DNA of 64,000 nt from Dysgonomonas sp. BGC7 (GTDB taxonomy: Bacteria > Bacteroidota > Bacteroidia > Bacteroidales > Dysgonomonadaceae). A model generated the notes under the pieces. The model saw only the letters and a list, made by a program, of their open reading frames with translations, did not search any database and was not told the DNA's origin. The translations under genes and the position numbers were made by a program. Shown here piece after piece: positions 43,176-52,405 of the stretch. The first letter of the stretch is position 1. Every line of letters begins with the position of its first letter. The DNA lies in NCBI RefSeq assembly GCF_001261735.1, contig NZ_CVRP01000010.1, positions 186,001-250,000 on the forward strand, given 5' to 3'.

Positions 43176-45767
43176 CTACTGTAAGCAATCTCGGAGAGAT
43201 ACAATAGTAAACTGCTTTTCGAAATCAGCGAATGATAATTCTGATTGTACATTTACAACTTTCTTCTTATTTGGCAACAAATCGAAATAATTGTCGCCAA
43301 AGAAATTATTAATTCCATCAATAGACAAATATACAGCTCTGGCAAATTTATCGCTCTGTAAAGTAATTTCAAAGCCACTCTCTATTGTTCTGATACTGTA
43401 TATTATGTTTGCTTGAGGGAGATTTATTTGTTTCTGATTTAATAGAAAGTAATTATTAGAGTATTGCTTCCCTTTTTCATCAGTAAAGCTTACGGTGACT
43501 ACTACATTACTTTTCTCTTCATTTAAGATTAGCTTATTTATTGATTCAGAATAAAGTCTTGTACTTGCATTAGCAGGTATGCTTGAGTTGTTAGTTATTT
43601 CTGAAACAATTTTTCCATCTAATGTCAAAACAGAAACATTTAGTTTTCCCCTCGTACTCGTCAAGCGATCAGAAACAGTAAATATGTCAACTCTATCGCC
43701 ATTAACAATCGGTGATATTAATATATCCTTAAATGCCTCACGTGTAAAATAGTGCTGAGCTTTCCAACGTCCATAATAATCGCGGCTAGCCCACGATGCC
43801 ACAGGCCAGCAATCGTTATGTTGCCAAAACAGTGATCCCATACAATACCCCATATCGCGGCGATGAGCTTCCATTGCTATCTTCATAGCATCACCTTGCA
43901 AAACCTGACTCAGATAAAGAAACGATTTGAAGTCTTTAGGTTTTCCATATTCATTTGTAAGACATTTCTCGATCGTTTTATTGGCTTCTGCCCCACCCCT
44001 TTGGTGCGACATCATCACTTCAGAGGTTATATTCCAATCCTTTTCATCAGGTGCATATAATAGAATGGTAGACCATTCGGGAAACGACTGAAATCCATAT
44101 TCACTAAAGTAACGGCTTTTTTCATCATTATAAGTACTTATAGGCAATCCTTTCTGCCATGTACTCCAATAGTGCATATCCCCGTCGGTGTGATCTCTTC
44201 GTCCATCTATATCGGTAAATGGAGAAGATGGTGTATAGCATGCCATCGGATCATACTCTTTTACCACCTCGGGCAAAACAACAAAATACTGATCGTAAAA
44301 CTGTTTCCATATTTTATCGGCTATTTTAGGGTCTTTTGCAGTATAGTCTCGCTTCCAGCCCCAAATAGCCCATGCATCGAGACACTCATTGTTTCCACAC
44401 CAGATAGCAATAGAGGGATGATTCCTCAATCTTTCTACATTATCTATAGCTTCTTGTCGGATATTCTCCAACAATTCTCCCTCTGCCGGATATAAACTAC
44501 ATGCATACATGAAATCTTGCCATACCATGATTCCTGACTCGTCACATAGTTGGTAGAAATAATCGTCTTCATATATTCCACCTCCCCATACACGAAGCAT
44601 ATTCATGTTAGCATCTACTGCATCTTGGATAGTTTTCCTATAAATATCTTTAGTAACACGAGGAAGGAACATATCGCACGGAATATAATTCGCACCTTTA
44701 GAAAATACAGGTATACCATTCAGTTCGAAGTAAAAGCTTTTTCCAAATTTATCCGGTTGCCTTACCAGTTTTACTGAACGTATTCCTATTCTCTCTTTCT
44801 TGTTATCAATGATACTATTATCAGCAGTTACTTTGGCATTAAACGTATAAAGATGAGGCTCTCCCAATCCGTTTGACCACCATAATTTAGGATTCTTTAT
44901 GGAGAAATTCACCTGTACTTTATTTACTCCTTTTTTTATATCAACAATAGTTGATGCCAATCGGTTACCGGATTGCTCATCAGTTATTTCTACTTTTACT
45001 CCGACAAGATCTTTATTTCCAACAATTTCAAGTACTGTTTCAATGTCAGCATTTCTTGCAGATACATTTTTTTGTATATAATGAACATTATCTATACGAA
45101 GCCCGTCCCATGCTTCCACGAACAGAGGACGCCAAATGCCTGAGGTAACTAACCTTGGCCCCCAGTCCCAGCCATAGTGATAACCTGCTTTTCGGGCAAA
45201 TACACTTAACCTTCTATCGAAGACACCGCCATTTTCAGATTGATCGTTTATTGCTTCATACTGAAAAGGCAAAGCTTCCCATTTAGGCGTATCTACTTTG
45301 ATAGGCGAATGGAAATATATTCTAAGATGGTTATCATTTTGTTTGATTATTTTTTTCACATCTACCCTCCACTCTCTGAACATGTTGTTTGCCTCTAGTA
45401 TTTTATTGCCGTTCAGATATACATCTGCATAAGTATCCAACCCCTTGAAATATAAATCGAGATTCTCTTTATTGAAAGAAACTTTATCCAGATCGAAGGT
45501 TGTTTCATAAATCCAGTCCTCTTTATCAACCCATTGAGCACCTCTTTCATTCAGTCTGAAAAATGGATCTTCCAATATGCCATTATTCATTAGATCAGTA
45601 TGTACTACTCCGGGAACAGTTGCCGGGTACCAATTAGTTAATCGGGCTTGCTTAAATTTCCATCCCGATTTTATTTCTGTAAAAACAGGAGAAGCACTGA
45701 TACGACTCGAACTGAATATTGTACACATTATTAATATTATTACTTTTATTCTACTTCCTATATTCAT
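43176..45767 (-). CDS. GH2 beta-mannosidase, exported
   Basis: An 863-residue protein with a signal peptide (cleavage near RISAS, about residue 26). It has the GH2 sugar-binding domain (about 30-215), a beta-sandwich, and the barrel with NMNMLRVWGGGIYEDDYFY, IAIWCGNNECLDAW (acid/base Glu461), and SEYGFQSFPEW (nucleophile Glu556). The W-C-G-N-N-E pattern is the beta-mannosidase type rather than the beta-galactosidase type. It removes terminal mannose from beta-mannosides. It is monocistronic, but its promoter carries the regulon site at 45851-45877, placing it under the same control as the susC side of the locus. Confidence 0.93.
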   Translation of the reverse strand: MNIGSRIKVIILIMCTIFSSSRISASPVFTEIKSGWKFKQARLTNWYPATVPGVVHTDLMNNGILEDPFFRLNERGAQWVDKEDWIYETTFDLDKVSFNKENLDLYFKGLDTYADVYLNGNKILEANNMFREWRVDVKKIIKQNDNHLRIYFHSPIKVDTPKWEALPFQYEAINDQSENGGVFDRRLSVFARKAGYHYGWDWGPRLVTSGIWRPLFVEAWDGLRIDNVHYIQKNVSARNADIETVLEIVGNKDLVGVKVEITDEQSGNRLASTIVDIKKGVNKVQVNFSIKNPKLWWSNGLGEPHLYTFNAKVTADNSIIDNKKERIGIRSVKLVRQPDKFGKSFYFELNGIPVFSKGANYIPCDMFLPRVTKDIYRKTIQDAVDANMNMLRVWGGGIYEDDYFYQLCDESGIMVWQDFMYACSLYPAEGELLENIRQEAIDNVERLRNHPSIAIWCGNNECLDAWAIWGWKRDYTAKDPKIADKIWKQFYDQYFVVLPEVVKEYDPMACYTPSSPFTDIDGRRDHTDGDMHYWSTWQKGLPISTYNDEKSRYFSEYGFQSFPEWSTILLYAPDEKDWNITSEVMMSHQRGGAEANKTIEKCLTNEYGKPKDFKSFLYLSQVLQGDAMKIAMEAHRRDMGYCMGSLFWQHNDCWPVASWASRDYYGRWKAQHYFTREAFKDILISPIVNGDRVDIFTVSDRLTSTRGKLNVSVLTLDGKIVSEITNNSSIPANASTRLYSESINKLILNEEKSNVVVTVSFTDEKGKQYSNNYFLLNQKQINLPQANIIYSIRTIESGFEITLQSDKFARAVYLSIDGINNFFGDNYFDLLPNKKKVVNVQSELSFADFEKQFTIVSLRDCLQ

Positions 45768-45821
45768 TCGTATATATTTTAATTGGTTGCATCATATATT
45801 GATTTCTCGATAGTAATAACA

Positions 45822-45877
45822 CAAAACTATTTATAACTAACGATGAAAAGTTATACAATACAATTAAAGGATTATAC
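45822..45877 (-). promoter_or_regulatory. GH2 promoter with 27-bp mannan-regulon site
   Basis: Leftward -7 box TAGTTTTG at 45822-45829, 21-bp spacer, then the site at 45851-45877 with TTATACAAT at the promoter-proximal end and ATAC at the distal end. The middle part (AATTAAAGGATT) is the most divergent of the four good copies. Confidence 0.72.
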
Positions 45878-45905
45878 TATTTTGAATATAGCCTCATAAA
45901 GATAA

Positions 45906-45935
45906 AAAGCAAAGCCGATATATCAGCTTTGCTTT
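45906..45935 (-). terminator. terminator after GH5-like gene
   Basis: AAAGCAAAGC (45906-45915) pairs perfectly with GCTTTGCTTT (45926-45935); leftward it is followed by a T-run. It lies 24 bp after the GH5-like stop. Confidence 0.85.
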
Positions 45936-45959
45936 CATTTTTTCAGTAAAAAAATTAGA

Positions 45960-47849
45960 TTATCTTACATAAAACTTTTTTGAAACCGTATCGCCACCTC
46001 TTACTATTTTCACCGCTATGATCTTATTATTTCCAACATTGTGAAGATCAAATTCAGAATATTGATTTCTGATTTTCTGAGTAGATATTATACGGCTTGT
46101 AGAAACATCTACGATTTGTATAGTTGCATTATTATAATTATTCTCAATACTCACTCTAAGAGTATATTCATTGACGATAGAAATATCAATATCACTTACG
46201 GTTGCACTTTCTTTCTCCAACTGATTATCTGTTATTGAAAAATCTGTAGCCATAAAGGTTTGTCTTTTCCCATTCGGATATACTAATTGAGGATAATTTT
46301 GATAAAAATTATTTGTAGCAGGTGTTATTCCTGCAAAAGTTCCGTATCCGTCATTTTCCCAAGGGCTTTTCCAAGCACATACGCCACTGTAACCGTTCCA
46401 GTACGCATTCAGGTAAGCATTAGCCAAAGTCATATTCCAACCCGATTCGTTTACGTTATATCCGGGTGTTTCGCCAATAACTACAGGCTTATAACCATCG
46501 TCCATCCATTCTCCGATAGTAGTATTGAAAAAGGCTCCTGACGATTGCCACTGATACCAGTGTGGTGAATAAAAATCGAGATACGCATCTGCGTCATTGT
46601 ATCTTGCTCTTAATGAGGTTTCGCTGTAGTTATTACCCGCATATGTATCAGCCCATGTCCAGCTGCTATATTTACTGCTATTACAGATTATCCACATTGA
46701 TCCAGAGGTAACAGGTTTATTTGTATGCTTGTGTATATAAGAAGCGCAAATAGCTATAAACCTCATAACATTGTTACGAGATAAATTTCCACAGTTACCA
46801 TCTCTCCACATATGTTCTATCTCGTTACATATATCATACCCCATAATATATGGCTCGTTATTATATCTTTTCACAAATGGAACTAGAAAATATTCACAAT
46901 ACCATTTAGTCTTATTCTCGTCATTAATTATTTGCCGAAACTGGCTCCAACGAGTAGCGTTGTAATTATTGATTACCATATCGAAAGACCAGAAAGTAGG
47001 CATAATGTATATTTGTCTCTCTTTTGATAATGCAACAAGTTTATCCATATCAGTCCAAAATTGATTCGTAACACCTGTTACCACTCCATCTCCATTCAAA
47101 GAAGGACTCGTATTTCCCCCTCCATGTATCCATATTCGTGCAAGGTTAATATTATTTTGTTCATATCTAGTAAATTCCTGCTGCCACCACTCCTGATTAT
47201 AGTTTCTACCTAAAAAATCTAATCGGTAATCATTATTCCATTGCCATGCGGTATTTATCCCATTAAAAAATATTTGTTTATTATAAGCATAAAATTTATT
47301 ACCACTAATCGTAATTGTCGGACTGCTGGAATTGACATTTTTATCAACAAGGGCAATTTCATCAATATAGAATGAAAAAGCCGATTTATATTCATAAGCA
47401 GCAGGCACTAATGTAATTCTATTAAATTGCCCATCCTGAAGCTTATCCATAGGTAATATAACTTCTTGCCATTGTCCATTCGCATTATATTTAGGATATG
47501 TCTCCCAATCGGAAGATGAAGCTCCTGTTAATGTATTTTCAAGTTTATAAACAAAAGAGAATGTTCCCATATTACTAGATTTAACTCTCAGTTTAATACC
47601 CGAATAGACCGATTTTGTAAATGGATTGTTAAGATTAAAATAAACTCCATCCCCTTCATTGTTAGCAGGAACAGAAATCAAACCGGTTTTGCCAAGGCTA
47701 CCGTCTGTTGAAGACTGAACATTGATAGATACATTTCCCCACGAATTATAATTAGAGGAGATGTAATTGAAATTACATACAATTTTATTCTGTGAATAGC
47801 CATTGATTGTAATTAACAATAATACAAAATAAAGTATTAATCTTTTCAT
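45960..47849 (-). CDS. multidomain GH5-like endo-mannanase with N-terminal CBM and sorting-type C-terminus
   Basis: A 629-residue secreted protein with a type I signal (NGYSQ, about residue 20) and no lipobox. Residues about 25-170 are a beta-sandwich CBM-like domain (GIKLRVKSSNMGTFSFVYK, FYIDEIALVDK). Residues about 178-540 are a GH5-type barrel: FFNGINTAWQWNN, LARIWIHGGG, GYDICNEIEHMW (acid/base Glu343), FYSPHWYQW, PVVIGETPGYN (nucleophile Glu460). The last 80 residues form a beta domain ending KKFYVR that resembles a type IX secretion sorting domain. It carries the regulon site, so mannan is the expected substrate. The barrel resembles GH5 mannanases; the subfamily is unassigned. Confidence 0.83.
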   Translation of the reverse strand: MKRLILYFVLLLITINGYSQNKIVCNFNYISSNYNSWGNVSINVQSSTDGSLGKTGLISVPANNEGDGVYFNLNNPFTKSVYSGIKLRVKSSNMGTFSFVYKLENTLTGASSSDWETYPKYNANGQWQEVILPMDKLQDGQFNRITLVPAAYEYKSAFSFYIDEIALVDKNVNSSSPTITISGNKFYAYNKQIFFNGINTAWQWNNDYRLDFLGRNYNQEWWQQEFTRYEQNNINLARIWIHGGGNTSPSLNGDGVVTGVTNQFWTDMDKLVALSKERQIYIMPTFWSFDMVINNYNATRWSQFRQIINDENKTKWYCEYFLVPFVKRYNNEPYIMGYDICNEIEHMWRDGNCGNLSRNNVMRFIAICASYIHKHTNKPVTSGSMWIICNSSKYSSWTWADTYAGNNYSETSLRARYNDADAYLDFYSPHWYQWQSSGAFFNTTIGEWMDDGYKPVVIGETPGYNVNESGWNMTLANAYLNAYWNGYSGVCAWKSPWENDGYGTFAGITPATNNFYQNYPQLVYPNGKRQTFMATDFSITDNQLEKESATVSDIDISIVNEYTLRVSIENNYNNATIQIVDVSTSRIISTQKIRNQYSEFDLHNVGNNKIIAVKIVRGGDTVSKKFYVR

Positions 47850-47877
47850 GGTTATATTTGTTAAAATTAGTATAAAT

Positions 47878-47933
47878 CAAAACTAAACATACTTATTGAC
47901 AACTAATTATACAATATAACTGATTGTTGATAC
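47878..47933 (-). promoter_or_regulatory. GH5-like gene promoter with 27-bp mannan-regulon site
   Basis: Leftward -7 box TAGTTTTG at 47878-47885, 21-bp spacer, site at 47907-47933 with TTATACAAT, ACTGATT and ATAC. Box and spacing are identical to those of the GH2 promoter, and the leader is about 22 nt. Confidence 0.8.
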
Positions 47934-48000
47934 TTTTCTGAATAATTAAAATATTCTATTATATTATTTTGAAATCAGAGTTTGATACTTGCGATTAAGT

Positions 48001-48033
48001 AAAAAAAACGAAAGATTGAGATCTCTCGTTTTT
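48001..48033 (-). terminator. terminator downstream of the YD-repeat-like gene
   Basis: AAAACGAAAGAT (48005-48016) pairs with ATCTCTCGTTTT (48021-48032), one mismatch; leftward it is followed by a run of T. It is about 130 bp past the stop of the leftward gene that ends at 48162 and isolates the GH5 promoter. Confidence 0.78.
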
Positions 48034-48161
48034 GTATCAAGTACCTCATATTGATATATTAATGATGTATTTTTAGGGATACCTTTCGTAGTTAACACAT
48101 TGGTAGGATAAGAGGAAGTCCCTCTAAACGGCAAAGCATATCAATAAATGCTTTGTATTAC

Positions 48162-48926
48162 TTATTTAAGTGTCTTATATTCAAATTCACAAACAAGTTC
48201 TCCATTATAAAATTGTTTTATAGGATATCCTTCTGCATCATAATCGTAAGTAACAGCTATGGGAGGTGTATCTACATGTGGATTTTCAGTATTCGAATAC
48301 TTCAGGCTATTAGTTCCGGTAAAGCCATTACACCACTGCATACTATTGAGGTGTATTGCCCAGAACCATGCAGGCAACCCTACTATATTAGTGAAAATAG
48401 ACTTATCGTCTCCATATTCATTTGTTGTCACTATATCTCCATTTCCTAAAACTGCGTGTTGTGTATATATCACTATATTATGCTTGTCGTCATATTTGAA
48501 CTCTTCCCACAACTTACCGTCATCAAACGTTGTTTTTATCAAACATCCCTCGCCATCAGTATAAATATTGTTATAATCGGTAGTTTTCTCTTTAACCTGT
48601 TTTCCACTACTCTTCTGCTCTTCGATTACATAGCCTGCATTAGAATAGTTATAGCTAGAGTTTAACACAAGCTCTCCCCTATCCTTATTCATCTGAACCT
48701 CAGATAAAACATTTGTTTTATTATCATACTTTAGCTTAAATTCGCAGTATGTAGCCACCCCCTTTTCGTCAAAATATATAAGGCGATTACTATTATCATA
48801 CTTAAAGGTTATGACCTCTTTCGTTTTTATTGAATTAATTTTAATCAATAATTTTTTGTCTTGGGCTAACAAAGAAATATTAAATAAGAAAAGGAGCAAA
48901 AGGGAAAATGACAAAGCCTTTTTCAT
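48162..48926 (-). CDS. secreted protein with YD/DUF4595-like repeats
   Basis: A 254-residue product with a cleavable signal peptide (cleavage near SLLAQ, about residue 22). The mature part is built of short repeated strands with YD-type motifs (FKYDNSNRLIYFDEKG, FKYDDKHNIVIY, VTYDYDAEGYPIKQFYNGELVCEFEY), as in DUF4595-like proteins common in Bacteroidales and distantly like RHS repeats. The role is unknown; such proteins are usually exported and orphan. It is monocistronic, lies between the mannan locus and carB, and has no copy of the regulon site upstream. Confidence 0.72.
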   Translation of the reverse strand: MKKALSFSLLLLFLFNISLLAQDKKLLIKINSIKTKEVITFKYDNSNRLIYFDEKGVATYCEFKLKYDNKTNVLSEVQMNKDRGELVLNSSYNYSNAGYVIEEQKSSGKQVKEKTTDYNNIYTDGEGCLIKTTFDDGKLWEEFKYDDKHNIVIYTQHAVLGNGDIVTTNEYGDDKSIFTNIVGLPAWFWAIHLNSMQWCNGFTGTNSLKYSNTENPHVDTPPIAVTYDYDAEGYPIKQFYNGELVCEFEYKTLK

Positions 48927-49100
48927 ACAATGTTGATTTTAAGTTCTCTGAACTATTTATTATCTATTCTAGTATAATTGTTACTATTAGCAGTTACTTC
49001 AGAAGTATATCATAATATAACTTCTTTTACATATTATGTTGTATAGAACTACAATATAACGACAATAAAAGCCATATTATTATTTTTTAGGTAAAAAAAC

Positions 49101-49139
49101 AAAAAAAAAGAACCATCCAACATTATGGATGGTTCTTTT
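49101..49139 (-). terminator. intrinsic terminator after carB
   Basis: AAAAGAACCATCCA (49106-49119) pairs with TGGATGGTTCTTTT (49126-49139), 6-nt loop; leftward it is followed by nine T. It is 25 bp past the carB stop. Confidence 0.92.
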
Positions 49140-49164
49140 CTCTCGTTAGTTGATATAATATTTA

Positions 49165-52100
49165 TTAATCATATTCATTCCATGCTTTGATTTCAAGCTC
49201 ATCTACATTCATTTTGCAAAATGCCTGTATGAAAGCTGAAGCCAGACGTGAATTAGTTAATAAAGGAATATTGAAGTCGATAGCCGCACGCCTTATCTTA
49301 TAACCGTTGTCAAGTTCACTTGTTGTGAAGTTTTTTGGTATATTCACCACAAGGTCTATTTGCTTATTATGAATCATTTCCAGAGCATTTGGCTTCTGAT
49401 TATCGCTTGGCCAGAATACCTGAGTTGTAGGCACTCCGTTATCAGCCAGAAACCTTTGTGATCCTCCGGTAGCATACAATTCATATCCTTTCTTGTGCAA
49501 CAGTCTTGCAGCCTCCAGTAGTTCAACCTTCGATTTTGCCGGTCCTGTCGAGAACAATACTGTCTTCTTTGGTATTCGATATCCTACCGACAACATGGAC
49601 TTAAGCATGGCATCATAAAAGTTGTCACCAATGCAACCTACTTCGCCCGTAGAGGCCATATCTACTCCGAGTACAGGGTCTGCCTTTTGTAAGCGGGAGA
49701 ATGAGAATTGGGAAGCTTTTATACCCACATAGTCCAGATCGAAATCATTTTTATTTGGTTTTTCCACATCTTTGCCCAGCATCACCTGTGTAGCCAATTC
49801 AATGAAATTTATTTTCAGCACCTTAGATACGAACGGGAATGAACGGGATGCTCTCAAGTTACATTCTATCACCCGTATGCTATTGTCTTTTGCAAGAAAC
49901 TGCATATTGAAGGGCCCTGATATTTGGAGTTCGGCAGCCACCTTGCGGGCTACTTTCTTTATTCTTCTCACAGTCTCTATATACAAACGCTGCGCAGGAA
50001 ACTGTATGGTAGCATCGCCGGAGTGAACTCCAGCAAACTCTACGTGCTCGGAGATGGCATACATCACGATCTCGCCTTTGTTGGCTACGGCATCTATCTC
50101 TATCTCTTTTGCATTTTCTATAAAGTCGCTTACTACTACAGGGTGTTTTTTAGATACCTCTGCTGCCAACCCTAAGAAGTTTTCCAACTCCTGATCGTTG
50201 GAGCAAACATTCATTGCTGCACCCGACAACACGTAAGACGGACGGATAAGCACAGGATAACCTACTTCTTCCACAAATCCTTTTATGTCGTTCAGCGAAG
50301 TCAACTCTTTCCAGCGAGGCTGATCTACTCCTATGCGGTCGAGCATGCTGGAAAACTTATGACGGTCTTCCGCATTATCTATAAACTGAGCTTTAGTACC
50401 CAGAATATTCACATTGGCAGCATCGAGACGCATTGCCAGATTGTTTGGTATTTGTCCTCCCACCGATAATATTACCCCGTGAGGATTCTCCAGTTCGATG
50501 ATATCCATCACACGCTCATATGTCAACTCGTCAAAGTAGAGACGATCACACATATCGTAGTCGGTAGATACAGTTTCGGGATTATAGTTTATCATTACCG
50601 AACGATATCCTTCTTTGCGTATGGTTTGCAAAGCGTTAACCGAACACCAGTCAAATTCTACCGAAGAACCGATACGGTAAGCACCCGATCCCAAGACTAT
50701 AACAGAGCGATGGTCGCCGAGATACTTCACATCGTTCTCGTGTCCGTTGTATGTTATATACAGATAGTTGGTCTGAGCCGGATATTCCGCTGCTAAAGTA
50801 TCTATTTGTTTTACACATGGTACGATTCCATTCTTTTTACGGATACGGCGTACTTCATGCTGAATATTTTCTATCAATGCAGGCTCTTTGCATACAATCT
50901 TAGCAATCTGGAAGTCAGAAAAACCTTTTTGTTTTGCAGAGCGCAACAAATCAAGCGGTAAAGACTGTATATCATCATATCTTTCAAGCTCTTTCGAACA
51001 TTCGAAAATATATTGTAGCTTTTGTAAAAACCAACGGTCTATTTTGGTGAGGTCGTGTATGCGATCGACAGTATATCCTCTTTTAAATGCTTCTTCGATA
51101 CAGAAGATACGCTTATCGGTAGGATTGCTCAAAGACTCGTCAAGGTTATCTACCTCAAGAGACTTATTGGCTGCAAATCCGTGCATACCTATATTTATCA
51201 TACGGAGGCCTTTCTGGATTGTTTCCTCAAAAGTACGTCCGATAGCCATAATCTCTCCTACCGACTTCATGCTGGAGCCGATTTCTTTAGATACTCCGTG
51301 GAATTTACCCAAGTCCCAACGAGGAATCTTAACTACCACATAGTCCAATGCAGGTTCGAAGAATGCGCAAGTAGATTTCGTTACCGAGTTTTTCAGTTCG
51401 AACAAGCCATAGCCTAATCCCAGTTTAGCAGCTACAAAGGCAAGCGGATAGCCCGTAGCTTTGGATGCCAATGCCGACGAGCGACTCAGACGAGCATTTA
51501 CTTCAATTACACGATAATCTTCCGACTCGGGGTCGAAAGCATACTGAACATTACACTCGCCCACGATACCTATATGTTTTACTATACGGATCGACAGCTC
51601 GCGCAGTTTATGGAATTCATTATTAGTAAGTGTCTGAGATGGAGCTACTACAATACTTTCGCCGGTATGGATGCCCAGAGGGTCGAAGTTTTCCATGTTA
51701 CATACCGTCATACAATTGTCGTATTTGTCTCTAACAACTTCGTATTCTATTTCCTTCCAACCTTTAAGTGATTTTTCAACCAATAGCTGAGAAGAGTAAG
51801 ACAGTGCTTTTTCGGCAAGTACCCGAAGCTCTTCTTCATTGTCGCAAAAACCTGAACCAAGTCCGCCCAGAGCATACGCAGCACGTATAATAATAGGATA
51901 GCCTAGTTCTGCGGCAGCTTTTACAGCATCTTCGATAGAGCCTACAGCATTGCTCTTTATGGTCTTAACGTCTATCTCGTCCAGCTTCTTTACAAAAAGC
52001 TCACGGTCTTCGGTATCCATAATAGCTTGTACAGGAGTACCCAGTACACGCAGGTTATATTTTTCGAGTACACCACTTTCGAATAGTTGTACACCACAGT

Positions 52101-52383
52101 TCAATGCAGTTTGTCCCCCAAAGGCAAGTAGTATGCCATCAGGTTTTTCTTTCTGTATTACCTTTTCTACGAAGTATGGGGTAATAGGCAGAAAGTATAT
52201 TTTATCGGCACTACCCTCCGAGGTTTGTACCGTTGCAATATTGGGGTTGATCAGTACAGTTTCAATGCCTTCTTCTTTCAGGGCTTTTAGCGCTTGCGAA
52301 CCCGAATAGTCAAATTCTCCGGCCTCACCGATCTTCAATGCTCCCGAACCTAATACTAATACTTTTTTTACATCTATATCCAT
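49165..52383 (-). CDS. carB: carbamoyl-phosphate synthase large subunit
   Basis: A 1072-residue protein, normal for CarB. It has two homologous ATP-grasp halves (the first from SGALKIGEAGEFDYSGSQAL with GGQTALNCGVQL; the second from LGSGAYRIGSSVEFDWCSVN with VGGQIPNNLAM), an oligomerisation segment between them, and a C-terminal MGS-like regulatory domain (FSTGPAKSKVELLEAARLLHKKGYELYATGGS). It makes carbamoyl phosphate from bicarbonate, ATP and ammonia supplied by CarA, for pyrimidine and arginine synthesis. The gene is 22 bp downstream of the DUF6492-type gene that separates it from carA. Confidence 0.97.
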   Translation of the reverse strand: MDIDVKKVLVLGSGALKIGEAGEFDYSGSQALKALKEEGIETVLINPNIATVQTSEGSADKIYFLPITPYFVEKVIQKEKPDGILLAFGGQTALNCGVQLFESGVLEKYNLRVLGTPVQAIMDTEDRELFVKKLDEIDVKTIKSNAVGSIEDAVKAAAELGYPIIIRAAYALGGLGSGFCDNEEELRVLAEKALSYSSQLLVEKSLKGWKEIEYEVVRDKYDNCMTVCNMENFDPLGIHTGESIVVAPSQTLTNNEFHKLRELSIRIVKHIGIVGECNVQYAFDPESEDYRVIEVNARLSRSSALASKATGYPLAFVAAKLGLGYGLFELKNSVTKSTCAFFEPALDYVVVKIPRWDLGKFHGVSKEIGSSMKSVGEIMAIGRTFEETIQKGLRMINIGMHGFAANKSLEVDNLDESLSNPTDKRIFCIEEAFKRGYTVDRIHDLTKIDRWFLQKLQYIFECSKELERYDDIQSLPLDLLRSAKQKGFSDFQIAKIVCKEPALIENIQHEVRRIRKKNGIVPCVKQIDTLAAEYPAQTNYLYITYNGHENDVKYLGDHRSVIVLGSGAYRIGSSVEFDWCSVNALQTIRKEGYRSVMINYNPETVSTDYDMCDRLYFDELTYERVMDIIELENPHGVILSVGGQIPNNLAMRLDAANVNILGTKAQFIDNAEDRHKFSSMLDRIGVDQPRWKELTSLNDIKGFVEEVGYPVLIRPSYVLSGAAMNVCSNDQELENFLGLAAEVSKKHPVVVSDFIENAKEIEIDAVANKGEIVMYAISEHVEFAGVHSGDATIQFPAQRLYIETVRRIKKVARKVAAELQISGPFNMQFLAKDNSIRVIECNLRASRSFPFVSKVLKINFIELATQVMLGKDVEKPNKNDFDLDYVGIKASQFSFSRLQKADPVLGVDMASTGEVGCIGDNFYDAMLKSMLSVGYRIPKKTVLFSTGPAKSKVELLEAARLLHKKGYELYATGGSQRFLADNGVPTTQVFWPSDNQKPNALEMIHNKQIDLVVNIPKNFTTSELDNGYKIRRAAIDFNIPLLTNSRLASAFIQAFCKMNVDELEIKAWNEYD

Positions 52384-52405
52384 TATTTATATGTTTTTTC
52401 AGAGT

